The notes beneath the pieces were generated by a model. The model ran no database searches and was not told the origin of the DNA. It was given only the letters and a program-made list of their open reading frames with translations. From assembly GCA_963816685.1 (NCBI GenBank), contig CAWFMB010000033.1, positions 1 through 64,000 of the forward strand: a stretch of 64,000 nucleotides of DNA, read 5' to 3'. Positions 9,111 to 17,566 of this stretch are shown here, piece by piece. The position numbers were made by a program, and so were the translations under genes. Position 1 is the stretch's first letter. Each line of letters begins with the position of its first letter. This DNA comes from CAVYUC01 sp963816685 (GTDB taxonomy: Bacteria; Bacteroidota; Bacteroidia; Bacteroidales; Prolixibacteraceae).

Positions 9111-9369
9111 TGAATCTTTTTAAATTCGATTAGAAAATCAGGTTGATTATATAGCCCGCGACAGTACTTCAAGAGCAAGAAATTTCCGGAAAGACCTTTT
9201 TGAACATATTAAACAGATACCAAAGAATCCTTATCAATACCGCAAATCCATTTATTTCAATGACGTAAAAATCAGGGACCTTATTTTCAAAGGTTACACA
9301 ATCGTTTTTCGGATTAACACAAATCAAATTGAAGTTTTCGGTTTTGTAAAATACCGGAATTCACCTTAA
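9094..9369 (+). pseudogene. ParE/RelE-type toxin interrupted by one in-frame stop
   Basis: Reading from the ATG at 9094 gives MKIILSESF, then TAA (9121-9123), then a continuous frame of 81 codons, IRLENQVDYIARDS... to ...IEVFGFVKYRNSP and a TAA at 9367. The whole 91-codon frame matches the ParE/RelE fold pattern: N-terminal strand, two helices with RARNFRKDLFEHI, and the C-terminal strands RDLIFKGYTIVFRI and IEVFGFVKYR. Exactly one codon is wrong; a lysine AAA to TAA change would explain it. No good downstream start would restore a full toxin, so the toxin is probably inactive unless the stop is a sequencing error or is read through. Confidence 0.82.
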
Positions 9370-9447
9370 TCAGTGAACTTACCAAAATCTCATTTGTCTG
9401 TTTTAAGGAAACTGAACCAAATCAGACAGGTTTATTCCACGTTTAAT

Positions 9448-9455
9448 TATATTTG
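9448..9455 (+). promoter_or_regulatory. recG -7 promoter box
   Basis: TATATTTG matches TAnnTTTG and ends only 4 nt before the ATG at 9460, implying a leaderless or nearly leaderless transcript if used. No good -33 box was found. Confidence 0.4.
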
Positions 9456-9459
9456 CTCC

Positions 9460-11559
9460 ATGCCGGAATTTCTGGATCAGGATATCACATTTCTGCCGGG
9501 TGTTGGGCCAAAACGAGCCGAAGTACTGGGTAAAGAGCTAAAAATTAAAACATTTGGTGATTTAATTTATTATTACCCGTACAAATACATCGACCGCACC
9601 AAATTTTACAGGATTTCAGAAATACATGCCCAAATGCCCTACATTCAGGTAAAAGGGAAAATTCAAACCATGGCACTCGCCGGCACCGGTAACAAAATGC
9701 GTTTAACAGCGCAATTTACCGACGGGACAGGTATCATCGAACTGATTTGGTTCCGCTCCATAAAATGGCAACAGGAAAATCTGAAACTCAATACTGAATA
9801 CATCGTTTTCGGAAAACCTTCAGAATTTAACGGAAGAATGAATGTTGTACATCCTGAAATGGAAACAGAAGAGGAAAAACAGTTGCATCCGGCCGGACTT
9901 TTTCAGGGGTATTACATCACCTCCGAAAGCATGAAAAACAAGTACCTGAATTCCAAAGCCATAAATAAACTGCAACTTACACTTATCGGTTTAGCCAAAG
10001 GAAAAATAAAGGAAACCCTTCCTGATAACCTCATTAAAAAGCTAAAGCTGGTTACGCTGGAAGAAGCGCTTACAATTATCCATAAACCCGAAAACACAAT
10101 TGATTTAAAAAATGCACAGTTTCGCCTTAAGTTTGAAGAACTTTTTATTATTCAACTAAAAATACTTGCATTAAAACACCATCGCGAAAGTAAATTTAAA
10201 GGATTCAGATTTGAAAATGTCGGATATAATTTCAATACATTTTATACTAATTTTCTTCCTTTTGAACTCACCGAAGCGCAAAAACGTGTAATCCGTGAGA
10301 TCAGAAAGGATGTAAACCGCAACATTCAAATGAATCGCCTGTTGCAAGGAGATGTTGGAAGCGGGAAAACCCTTGTTGCACTGATGATTATGCTGCTTGC
10401 CATTGACAACGGATTTCAGTGTTCGCTAATGGCTCCAACCGAAATTCTTGCTCAGCAGCATTATCAATCCATCACCAATTTCCTGCAGGGAATGAACCTT
10501 GAAGTAGAATTACTAACTGGTTCAACAAAAACAAGCGAAAGGAAGATTCTACACGAAAAACTCGAAGCCGGAAGAATTCAGGTATTAATCGGAACCCATG
10601 CATTGATTGAAGACACGGTTAATTTCAAAAACCTGGGCCTGGTAGTAATCGATGAACAGCATCGTTTTGGAGTGGCACAACGCGCCAAACTCTGGCAAAA
10701 AAATGATCTGATTCCTCCCCATGTTTTGGTAATGACGGCCACTCCGATTCCGCGAACACTTGCAATGACAGTTTACGGAGATTTGGATGTTTCGGTAATT
10801 GATGAATTGCCTCCGGGAAGAAAACCAGTGGAAACGCACCATTTTTTTGAAAACCGCCGTAAACAGGTTAATAATTTTCTTAGGCAGGAAATGGAAAAAG
10901 GTAGACAAATTTATATCGTTTTCCCTCTGATTACAGAATCAGAAAAGCTGGATTTAAAAAATCTTGAGGAAGGTTACCGGCACATTACCGAATTATTTCC
11001 TGATGTAAAAGTTGGCATGGTTCACGGACAAATGAAACCGGTGCAAAAGGAAAATGCAATGCAGAAATTTAAAAACGGGGAATCAAAAATAATGGTCGCC
11101 ACAACAGTAATTGAAGTTGGTGTTGATGTTCCAAATGCATCGGTAATGGTTATTGAGAGCGCCGAACGATTTGGATTGTCACAGTTGCACCAGTTGCGCG
11201 GGCGGGTTGGACGGGGTGCCGAGCAATCGTATTGTATCCTGATGTCGTCGTATAAAATCAGCAACGAAAGCCGCAAACGGCTGGCAACAATGGTACGCAC
11301 AAGTGATGGATTCGAAATTGCAGAGGTAGATTTAAAACTTCGGGGACCCGGAGATTTGGAAGGAACCCAGCAAAGTGGTGTTGGATTCGATTTGAAAATA
11401 GCCAACCTGGGTAAAGATGGCGAAATCTTAAAGCTTGCCCGTGATGTGGCATCCGATTTACTTGAAAAAGACCCGATGTTGCAAAGTGGTGAAAATAAAA
11501 TCCTGCTAAAAAGTCTCACTTCCAAACAGACAGAATTCGACTGGAGTTCGATAAGTTAA
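9460..11559 (+). CDS. recG: ATP-dependent DNA helicase RecG
   Basis: Branch-migration helicase that remodels stalled replication forks and Holliday junctions. The start is set at the ATG at 9460 (699 residues, normal RecG length). The open frame extends 29 codons upstream only through a GTG. Order: wedge/OB-fold region with the helix-hairpin-helix-like FLPGVGPKRAEVLG near the N-terminus; Walker A GDVGSGKT at about 297-304; DEQH box at about 398-401; TATPIPRT motif III; helicase C domain with MVHGQMKP, TTVIEVGVDVPNA and QLRGRVGRG; and the C-terminal GPGDLEGTQQSG motif typical of RecG. It follows the broken toxin gene by 90 nt. Confidence 0.95.
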   Translation: MPEFLDQDITFLPGVGPKRAEVLGKELKIKTFGDLIYYYPYKYIDRTKFYRISEIHAQMPYIQVKGKIQTMALAGTGNKMRLTAQFTDGTGIIELIWFRSIKWQQENLKLNTEYIVFGKPSEFNGRMNVVHPEMETEEEKQLHPAGLFQGYYITSESMKNKYLNSKAINKLQLTLIGLAKGKIKETLPDNLIKKLKLVTLEEALTIIHKPENTIDLKNAQFRLKFEELFIIQLKILALKHHRESKFKGFRFENVGYNFNTFYTNFLPFELTEAQKRVIREIRKDVNRNIQMNRLLQGDVGSGKTLVALMIMLLAIDNGFQCSLMAPTEILAQQHYQSITNFLQGMNLEVELLTGSTKTSERKILHEKLEAGRIQVLIGTHALIEDTVNFKNLGLVVIDEQHRFGVAQRAKLWQKNDLIPPHVLVMTATPIPRTLAMTVYGDLDVSVIDELPPGRKPVETHHFFENRRKQVNNFLRQEMEKGRQIYIVFPLITESEKLDLKNLEEGYRHITELFPDVKVGMVHGQMKPVQKENAMQKFKNGESKIMVATTVIEVGVDVPNASVMVIESAERFGLSQLHQLRGRVGRGAEQSYCILMSSYKISNESRKRLATMVRTSDGFEIAEVDLKLRGPGDLEGTQQSGVGFDLKIANLGKDGEILKLARDVASDLLEKDPMLQSGENKILLKSLTSKQTEFDWSSIS

Positions 11560-11714
11560 GTATCCATGTAATCACAAATTTCGATTGTTAAAAATATATT
11601 TCATAAATTGCATCTGGTTGTTGTCGCATTACAGCTTTAAATCCTGAACAATAAAAGGAATAAACCAGTTAATGAAATAGCATTCAATTGAATTTAATAT
11701 AAAACGCTATAAAC

Positions 11715-12695
11715 ATGAAAAAAAGAGATTTCACCCGAAGAGATTTTATTAAAACCACCGGTGCCGTTACCGCCGGTGCGATTTTAGCCCCAACAATTGG
11801 TTGCTCGTCAAATCCATATGATTCAAAACAAATGCCAACCACCATACTAGGCAGTACCGGAGTTAGAATTCCAAAAATGATAATTGGTACAGGAAGCCGG
11901 TTTATGTCGGTTGATGAAGACAAAGGACTTGAAATTCTTCAAACAGCTCTGGATAATGGTCTTTATTACTGGGACACTGCAGCTTCCTACAAAAACGATA
12001 CTCAATACAGCGAAGAACGAATTGGAAAAATACTGCCATCGGTGCGGGACCGGGTTTTTCTTTCAACAAAAGTGGAAGACCGCAAGGGAGAAGATGCCAA
12101 ACGAACGGTGGAAAACAGTTTAAAACGATTGAATACAGATCATATTGATTTGTACCAGATACATAGTGTGACTACTGAAGATGAAGTGCGAAAATTTGGT
12201 GATAAAGATGGAGTACTTCCGGTGCTAAAACAATTTCAGAAAGAAGGAGTTATCCGGTTTATCGGTTTTACCGGCCACACTTCGGCGGCAGCAATGAAAC
12301 TTGCTGCCGATATGTATGATTTTGATACCATGTTAATCGCTTTAAATCACCAGGAGCAGGGGAAACAGCCATTTGAAGAACAGCCTGTGCCCTTTGCAGC
12401 CAATAAAGGAATGGGTGTTTTGGCCATGAAGGTAATTCGTCCGAGGGAAACAGTGAGTGGTTTAAGTCCGGATGATTTAATTAAATATGCACTGAGCCTG
12501 AATGGAGTTACTGCAGCAGTAATTGGAACAGATGGACTGGATGTTCTCCGCAAAAATATCGAAACAGTGCGTTCATTTGAACCATTAAGCGATGAGCGGA
12601 TGAAAGAGTTGCATGTGGCGCTTGATCCTTTTTACAGGAGCAAATCGCTGCCATGGATGCAACCCGGCTATTTCGACGGAATGCATATCGCATAA
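11715..12695 (+). CDS. Tat-exported aldo/keto reductase (probable lipoprotein)
   Basis: 326 residues. The N-terminus has a twin-arginine motif (FTRRDFIKTTG, residues 6-16), a hydrophobic stretch and a cysteine in TIGCSS (about residue 30). Export as a folded, possibly lipid-anchored, cofactor-loaded enzyme is therefore likely. The rest is an aldo/keto reductase barrel: LGSTGVRIPKM start, catalytic Asp in DTAASY with Tyr, Lys in FLSTKVED, and His in YQIHSV. The substrate cannot be told from sequence; periplasmic members of this group are common in Bacteroidota. The gene is followed by a + strand hairpin terminator that lies inside the 3' end of the convergent aminotransferase gene. Confidence 0.88.
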   Translation: MKKRDFTRRDFIKTTGAVTAGAILAPTIGCSSNPYDSKQMPTTILGSTGVRIPKMIIGTGSRFMSVDEDKGLEILQTALDNGLYYWDTAASYKNDTQYSEERIGKILPSVRDRVFLSTKVEDRKGEDAKRTVENSLKRLNTDHIDLYQIHSVTTEDEVRKFGDKDGVLPVLKQFQKEGVIRFIGFTGHTSAAAMKLAADMYDFDTMLIALNHQEQGKQPFEEQPVPFAANKGMGVLAMKVIRPRETVSGLSPDDLIKYALSLNGVTAAVIGTDGLDVLRKNIETVRSFEPLSDERMKELHVALDPFYRSKSLPWMQPGYFDGMHIA

Positions 12696-12697
12696 AT

Positions 12698-13534
12698 TTA
12701 TATCAATTCGAAAAATTTTTGCTGAATGAACCGGGTAATTTCGCCCGGTTTTTTATTACCAAGCAACTGGTCTTCCACCTGAACAACCGGCATAACTTCC
12801 GTTCCCGTTCCTGCAATCATCAGTTCATCCAGTTCAAATAATTCGTTTTCGGCAATTGCATTTTCCACCACCGGAATATGGTTTTCAGTACAAATTTCCA
12901 AAATTACTTTGCGGGTGATTCCCGGAAGAATAAAATTTGATAGCGGATGAGTTATTACTTTTCCATTTTTCACGCCTAAAACACTTGAATGTGTTGCTTC
13001 GGTAACTTTTCCGTTTCTTGTAAGGATGGTTTCCCCTGCCCCGGCATCCACTGCCTGGTTAAACAGCATTGTATTTGGAAGCAGAGCCACTGATTTAATG
13101 TCGCAACGATGCCACCGAATATCTTCCCGAACAATCGTTTTTATTCCTTTTTCAAGATTTTCTCTTGAAGAAGGTAATTCGAATGCATAAGCATAAATCG
13201 TTGGTTGAATATTTTTCGGGAAATAATGCACTCTCTGATGTGTTCCGCGGGTAATCTGAATATAAATTCCTGCTTTTGCATTACTGAAATTATTTAACAA
13301 CAGCAATTCGTTGACAAGTGGATTAAATTTTTCAACATCAACACCAATAATTCCAATTTCTTTCAGGCTCCTTTCGAGGCGGGAAAGGTGATCGTCCATT
13401 CGAAAAGCCTTTCCATTGTAACACTTTATAACTTCGTAAACGCCATCGGCAAATAGAAAGCCACGGTCGTCAGGCGAAATTACTGCATTTTCCCTAACCA
13501 CAAAATTGCCGTTTAGATAAACAGTTTCATTCAT
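12698..13534 (-). CDS. dat: D-amino acid aminotransferase (class IV PLP enzyme)
   Basis: Class IV aminotransferase of 278 residues. The best match is D-alanine aminotransferase, which interconverts D-alanine and D-glutamate for peptidoglycan. Visible: the GVYEVIK N-terminal motif, RGTHQRVHYF, the Dat-type catalytic-lysine segment RWHRCDIKSVALLPN (Lys147), Glu179 in GKVTEATHSSV, and LPGITRKVIL binding the PLP phosphate. Branched-chain aminotransferase or aminodeoxychorismate lyase are the related alternatives, but the CDIKS segment favours Dat. Its ATG overlaps the nfo stop by 4 nt (ATGA), indicating an nfo-dat operon. Confidence 0.85.
   Translation of the reverse strand: MNETVYLNGNFVVRENAVISPDDRGFLFADGVYEVIKCYNGKAFRMDDHLSRLERSLKEIGIIGVDVEKFNPLVNELLLLNNFSNAKAGIYIQITRGTHQRVHYFPKNIQPTIYAYAFELPSSRENLEKGIKTIVREDIRWHRCDIKSVALLPNTMLFNQAVDAGAGETILTRNGKVTEATHSSVLGVKNGKVITHPLSNFILPGITRKVILEICTENHIPVVENAIAENELFELDELMIAGTGTEVMPVVQVEDQLLGNKKPGEITRFIQQKFFELI
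12729..12754 (+). terminator. rho-independent terminator inside dat
   Basis: AACCGGG (12729-12735) pairs with CCCGGTT (12744-12750) and is followed by a T-run. It lies about 34 nt after the aldo/keto reductase stop, but within the last codons of the convergent dat gene, so the same DNA serves as coding sequence and as terminator. Confidence 0.8.
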
Positions 13535-14379
13535 TTTTGCATGTTTTTAAGCATTTTAATTTCTTCAGCCCAGATATCTTCGTTTGGAGTTTCAAGAATC
13601 AAAGGAATATTGTCAAAACGGCTGTCGTTCATTATACATTCAAAAACTTCAAGTCCAAGTGTACCTTTTCCAAGACTGTCGTGCCTGTCTACCCTCGAAC
13701 CCAGCTCTTTTTTCGAATCATTCAGGTGCATTCCCTTCAGGTATTCAAAACCAACCACATCATCAAATTCCCGGAAAACGTATTCAAAACCCTCTTTTGT
13801 TTTAATATCGTAACCTGCTGAAAAAGCATGGCATGTGTCAATGCAAACTCCAACCCTGTTTTTATCTTCCACCTGATCAATTATTTTTTTCAACTGATAA
13901 AATGAAAACCCGAGATTGGTTCCCTGACCTGCTGTATTTTCAATGACTGCCGTAACTCCGGATGTTTTTTCAAGAGCCAGGTTTATTGATTCTGCAATTA
14001 CCGAAAGACATTGTTCTTCCGTTATTTGATTTAAATGGCTTCCCGGATGAAAGTTAATCCTGTCAAGCCCAAGTTGTTCGCAACGCTGCATTTCGTCCAG
14101 GAATGCATCTCTCGATTTTTGCAAGGCTGCTTTTTCGGGATGACCGAGATTAATGAGGTAACTGTCGTGTGGTAAAATCTGATTGGGTTTAAATCCATAT
14201 TTCTCACAGTTTTTTTTGAACGCTGTAATACTTACTTCCAATAACGGTTTAGCCAGCCACTGCCGCTGATTTTTTGTAAAAAGTGCGAATGCATTAGCAC
14301 CAATTTCATGTGCATTTTTAGGTGCATTTTCAACACCCCCTGCAGCACTCACATGAGCTCCAATAAATTTATTTGACAT
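13531..14379 (-). CDS. nfo: endonuclease IV (AP endonuclease)
   Basis: Zn-dependent apurinic/apyrimidinic endonuclease of base-excision repair; 282 residues, typical length. TIM-barrel metal ligands and signatures are visible: GAHVSAAGG at the N-terminus, NFHPGSH, IENTAGQGTNLG, GVCIDTCHAFSAGYD, HLNDSKKELGSRVDRHD (the family signature) and LILETPNED near the end. It is first gene of a two-gene minus-strand operon with dat. Confidence 0.96.
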   Translation of the reverse strand: MSNKFIGAHVSAAGGVENAPKNAHEIGANAFALFTKNQRQWLAKPLLEVSITAFKKNCEKYGFKPNQILPHDSYLINLGHPEKAALQKSRDAFLDEMQRCEQLGLDRINFHPGSHLNQITEEQCLSVIAESINLALEKTSGVTAVIENTAGQGTNLGFSFYQLKKIIDQVEDKNRVGVCIDTCHAFSAGYDIKTKEGFEYVFREFDDVVGFEYLKGMHLNDSKKELGSRVDRHDSLGKGTLGLEVFECIMNDSRFDNIPLILETPNEDIWAEEIKMLKNMQK

Positions 14380-14567
14380 TTTTTATGATTTTTCGTATAA
14401 CACACCGGAACAGTTTTTGTATGATATACCAGTGCGTATTTTTTAGCTAAAATAGATTTATTATAACAATTAAAAAAACAGAATTAAAGTGAAACAATCC
14501 GTTATTGTTTTTCACAAACCGGAAAAGCATAATGGTAGTTCATATAAACATTAAAAAATATAAAGCC

Positions 14568-15083
14568 ATGAAAAATATAATATTTGCAATGATTTTACTG
14601 TTTTCATTTTTTACGGTAAATGCACAGGATTCAGGTAAAAGCCGTAAGGAAAGAAAGGCCGAAAGAGAAGCTCATAAAGCTGAAAATATTAAGAATCTGT
14701 TGGAAAACGAAACGTTTGTCTTCAAAGCAACGCATGTGATTCCAATGGGAGGAGGCAGTAAATATCTCAATTATCAGTATGATGTAGAAGTTAAAGGCGA
14801 CACTGTTAATTCATACCTGCCCTTCTATGGTGTTGCATATCACGTTGATTACGGAAGTACAAAATCAGCATTCGATTTCGAAAAGCCTGTTGAAAGTTAC
14901 AACCTTGAAAAAGAGAAAAACGGTTACCAGGTTGATCTTGAAGCACAAAATGGAATGGACCATGTCAATTTCACATTTCACGTTTCGGAATTGGGATTTA
15001 CAACGTTGCACGTTACCAGCACAAACCGGCAGTCTATTTCATATTACGGTACAATTGATGAAATTAAAAATGAAGAGAAATAG
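14568..15083 (+). CDS. DUF4251 family secreted protein (copy 1)
   Basis: No known function. The ATG at 14568 is chosen because it opens a signal peptide (MKNIIFAMILLFSFFTVNAQ); the longer frame starts at a TTG and adds only a charged leader. The mature part (about 150 residues) starts with a lysine/arginine-rich stretch (KSRKERKAEREAHK). It continues with the DUF4251 pattern: FVFKATHVIPMGGG, YDVEVKGDTVNSYLPFYGVAY, FDFEKPVESY, FTFHVSELG and QSISYYGTI near the end. It is a tandem paralogue of the next gene, 55 nt apart, and is probably periplasmic or surface-exposed. Confidence 0.85.
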   Translation: MKNIIFAMILLFSFFTVNAQDSGKSRKERKAEREAHKAENIKNLLENETFVFKATHVIPMGGGSKYLNYQYDVEVKGDTVNSYLPFYGVAYHVDYGSTKSAFDFEKPVESYNLEKEKNGYQVDLEAQNGMDHVNFTFHVSELGFTTLHVTSTNRQSISYYGTIDEIKNEEK

Positions 15084-15138
15084 TATTATTCTTCATTAAT
15101 ATTCTTTATCTTAAACAATTGGTTAAAAATCGTGAATT

Positions 15139-15645
15139 ATGAAAAGAACTATATTCATACTGCTATTAACAGTTCCTCTATTTTCAGGATTTGCACAGGA
15201 TACTGCAATGGATAAACAAGTTGAAGTTCCTGAAAACAAAGAAGATTTTGAAAAGGCAGTCATTGAATTGATGCTTGAAAACAAAGATTTTGTTTTTAAT
15301 GCAACTGATATGATGCCCCGTGGAGCCGGAAATGTCAACTTAGGATATGATTATGATGTTCAGATTAAAAATGGCATGATGATTTCCTATCTCCCATTTA
15401 TTGGAATCTCATATAATCCGGTCTACGGAAGCCATAATTCCGGATTTGACTTTACACAACCTATTACAAGTTACGAAGTGAAAGAAAAAAGAAAAGGTTA
15501 CCGGGTTGAAGTCGAAGTAAAAAATAATTCCGATAAACTGAAATATACTTTTCATATTACTGACTCCGGTTCTTCAACATTAACAGTTGCCAGTTCCAAA
15601 CGCCAGTCCATTGCCTATTACGGAACCATTGATCCAATTAAATAA
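15139..15645 (+). CDS. DUF4251 family secreted protein (copy 2)
   Basis: Paralogue of the gene just upstream: 168 residues with signal peptide MKRTIFILLLTVPLFSGFAQ. It shares the same blocks (FVFNATDMMPRGAGN, YDVQIKNGMMISYLPFIGISY, FDFTQPITSYEV, FHITDSGSSTL, RQSIAYYGTI) but lacks the basic KSRKERKAERE stretch. The two probably arose by tandem duplication and form one transcription unit. It is convergent with sfsA, with only 13 nt between stops and no obvious terminator. Confidence 0.85.
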   Translation: MKRTIFILLLTVPLFSGFAQDTAMDKQVEVPENKEDFEKAVIELMLENKDFVFNATDMMPRGAGNVNLGYDYDVQIKNGMMISYLPFIGISYNPVYGSHNSGFDFTQPITSYEVKEKRKGYRVEVEVKNNSDKLKYTFHITDSGSSTLTVASSKRQSIAYYGTIDPIK

Positions 15646-15658
15646 TCAAGAATTGTTT

Positions 15659-16366
15659 TTAGATTTCGAACGGTAATATTTTAAATAGTTCTATTGACTG
15701 AGGTGTAACTTTTACCTGAAGCGGAATAACTTCAACACCGGCATTAACTGCCAGTTTTAATATTTCAGCATAATTTGAATCGATAAGAGCAGCAGGTGCA
15801 AAAACTTCCACATCAGTGCGTTGAATCACATAAAGCATAACTGCACGCATTCCTGTAGCTTTTACTTTCATTAAGGTATTCAGGTGTTTTTGGCCGCGGA
15901 TTGTAACAGCATCCGGAAAAAGGGCATAGTTTCCTTCTTTTAGCGTTACATTTTTTACTTCAATAAAGCAGCGTTCTGTTTCGTTTTCAGCATAAATGTC
16001 GAACCGGGAATCACCGAATACAACTTCACGCTTTATGGTTGAATATCCTTGCAGGCCTGGGATTATATTATTGGATATAAAAGAAAATGCAAGTTTATTT
16101 GGATTTCCGGTATTAATTCCCACCCAATCCCCGTTAATTTTGATCATTTCCCAGGTAAATTTTGTTTTTCGATTGCGGTTACTAACCGGCGAAAGATAAA
16201 CTTCGGCTCCATTTTCCAGACAACTTTTCATTGAACCGGAGTTAGTGCAATGTGCAACTATTTCGGATCCATCATCCAATAAAATGTCTGCTAAAAAACG
16301 TTTGTAGCGTTTGATTAACCTTCCATGAACAAGTTTCGTTTCAAATAATAAATTGCCCAAAACCAA
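15659..16366 (-). CDS. sfsA: SfsA family DNA/RNA nuclease-like protein
   Basis: 235 residues covering the full SfsA family: N-terminal OB-like part with RLIKRYKRFLADI and HCTNSGSMKSC, and a C-terminal nuclease-like part with GDSRFDIYAE, CFIEVKNVTL, FPDAVTIRGQKHL and AVMLYVIQRTDVE. The name derives from sugar-fermentation stimulation in E. coli; the physiological role is unsettled. No ATG precedes the conserved start within the frame, so a TTG at 16366 is the likely initiation codon. It lies 19 nt downstream of tsaD and is probably co-transcribed with it. Confidence 0.92.
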   Translation of the reverse strand: MVLGNLLFETKLVHGRLIKRYKRFLADILLDDGSEIVAHCTNSGSMKSCLENGAEVYLSPVSNRNRKTKFTWEMIKINGDWVGINTGNPNKLAFSFISNNIIPGLQGYSTIKREVVFGDSRFDIYAENETERCFIEVKNVTLKEGNYALFPDAVTIRGQKHLNTLMKVKATGMRAVMLYVIQRTDVEVFAPAALIDSNYAEILKLAVNAGVEVIPLQVKVTPQSIELFKILPFEI

Positions 16367-16385
16367 TGTTTTATTTTAAGTTGAT

Positions 16386-17423
16386 TTACAATTGAGTGCG
16401 TGCAAAAGGAACTACATTCTGCCCTGCAAATTCTTTCTTCAGAAATTTAAAGTAACCTGTAATGGCAATCATTGCAGCATTATCCATTGTATATTCAAAT
16501 TTTGGAATAAATAAATTCCAATTGTATTTTACAGCCTCAGATTGTAATGTGTATCGCAAACCCGAATTTGCAGATACTCCTCCTGCTACTGCAATTTCTT
16601 TTACTCCGGTTTGTTTTGCAGCTTTTCTTAATTTATTCAGCAAAATTTCAATTATGGTGTATTGAAGTGATGCGCACAAATCTGTTTTATTTTCATCAAT
16701 AAAATTTTCATTGGTTTTAAGTTCATCCCTTAAAAAATAAAGAAAGTTGGTTTTCAACCCACTGAAACTGTAATCGAGGTTCGGGATTCGTGGTTTCGAA
16801 AACTGAAAACGGAGTGGATTTCCCTGCTGTGCCAGTTTATCCACATGCGGGCCTCCGGGGTAAGGCAAACCCATGACTTTTGCACATTTATCGAACGCTT
16901 CACCTGCTGCATCGTCAATAGTTTGGCCAATAACTTCCATATCAAGGTAATCGCGCACCAGAATAATCTGAGAATTGCCTCCTGAAACCAGTAAACAAAG
17001 AAAGGGAAATTGTGGCGGTTTAAATTCTACATCTTTTTCTTTTATAAAAAGCGCCAGAACATGAGCCTGCAAATGGTTTACCTCGATTAACGGAATTCCG
17101 GAAGCCAGCGAAAATCCTTTGGCAAATGAAGTTCCAACAAGCAGCGAGCCCAATAAACCAGGTCCCCTTGTAAAAGCAACTGCAGAAATATCTTTTTTCG
17201 AAATTCCTGAACGTTTTACTGCAGTTTCAACTACCGGAATAATATTTTGCTGGTGAGCCCGCGAAGCCAGCTCGGGAACAACACCTCCATATTCCTCATG
17301 CACCTTCTGACTTGCAACAACATTAGATAAAATTACACCATCACGAATTATGGCGGCGGATGTATCATCGCAGGAAGATTCGATTCCTAAAATGATGATT
17401 TCTTTATTTTTTTTAACCTTCAT
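16386..17423 (-). CDS. tsaD: tRNA N6-adenosine threonylcarbamoyltransferase TsaD
   Basis: Transfers the threonylcarbamoyl group to A37 of tRNAs reading ANN codons. The 345-residue ASKHA-fold protein shows the N-terminal GIESSCDDTSAAI, the metal-binding histidines in NHLQAHVLAL, SGGNSQIILV, the IDDAAGEAFDK block, GGPHVDKLA, and GGVSANSGLR. TsaD acts with TsaB/TsaE/TsaC, none of which is in this window. It is divergent from tamB with about 140 bp between and no clear TAnnTTTG box. Universal housekeeping gene. Confidence 0.96.
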   Translation of the reverse strand: MKVKKNKEIIILGIESSCDDTSAAIIRDGVILSNVVASQKVHEEYGGVVPELASRAHQQNIIPVVETAVKRSGISKKDISAVAFTRGPGLLGSLLVGTSFAKGFSLASGIPLIEVNHLQAHVLALFIKEKDVEFKPPQFPFLCLLVSGGNSQIILVRDYLDMEVIGQTIDDAAGEAFDKCAKVMGLPYPGGPHVDKLAQQGNPLRFQFSKPRIPNLDYSFSGLKTNFLYFLRDELKTNENFIDENKTDLCASLQYTIIEILLNKLRKAAKQTGVKEIAVAGGVSANSGLRYTLQSEAVKYNWNLFIPKFEYTMDNAAMIAITGYFKFLKKEFAGQNVVPFARTQL

Positions 17424-17566
17424 TATCCCTTAAAAAAATTTATGGCGTTCTATTTGTTAAACTACAATTTTCAATTCTCAAATTAAGTTATATAGTTATT
17501 AATACCCGGCGGTTAAAAAAACAATTTTAACAGGCCGAAGTTTTAAGCTGAAAAAGTTTAAGTTCG

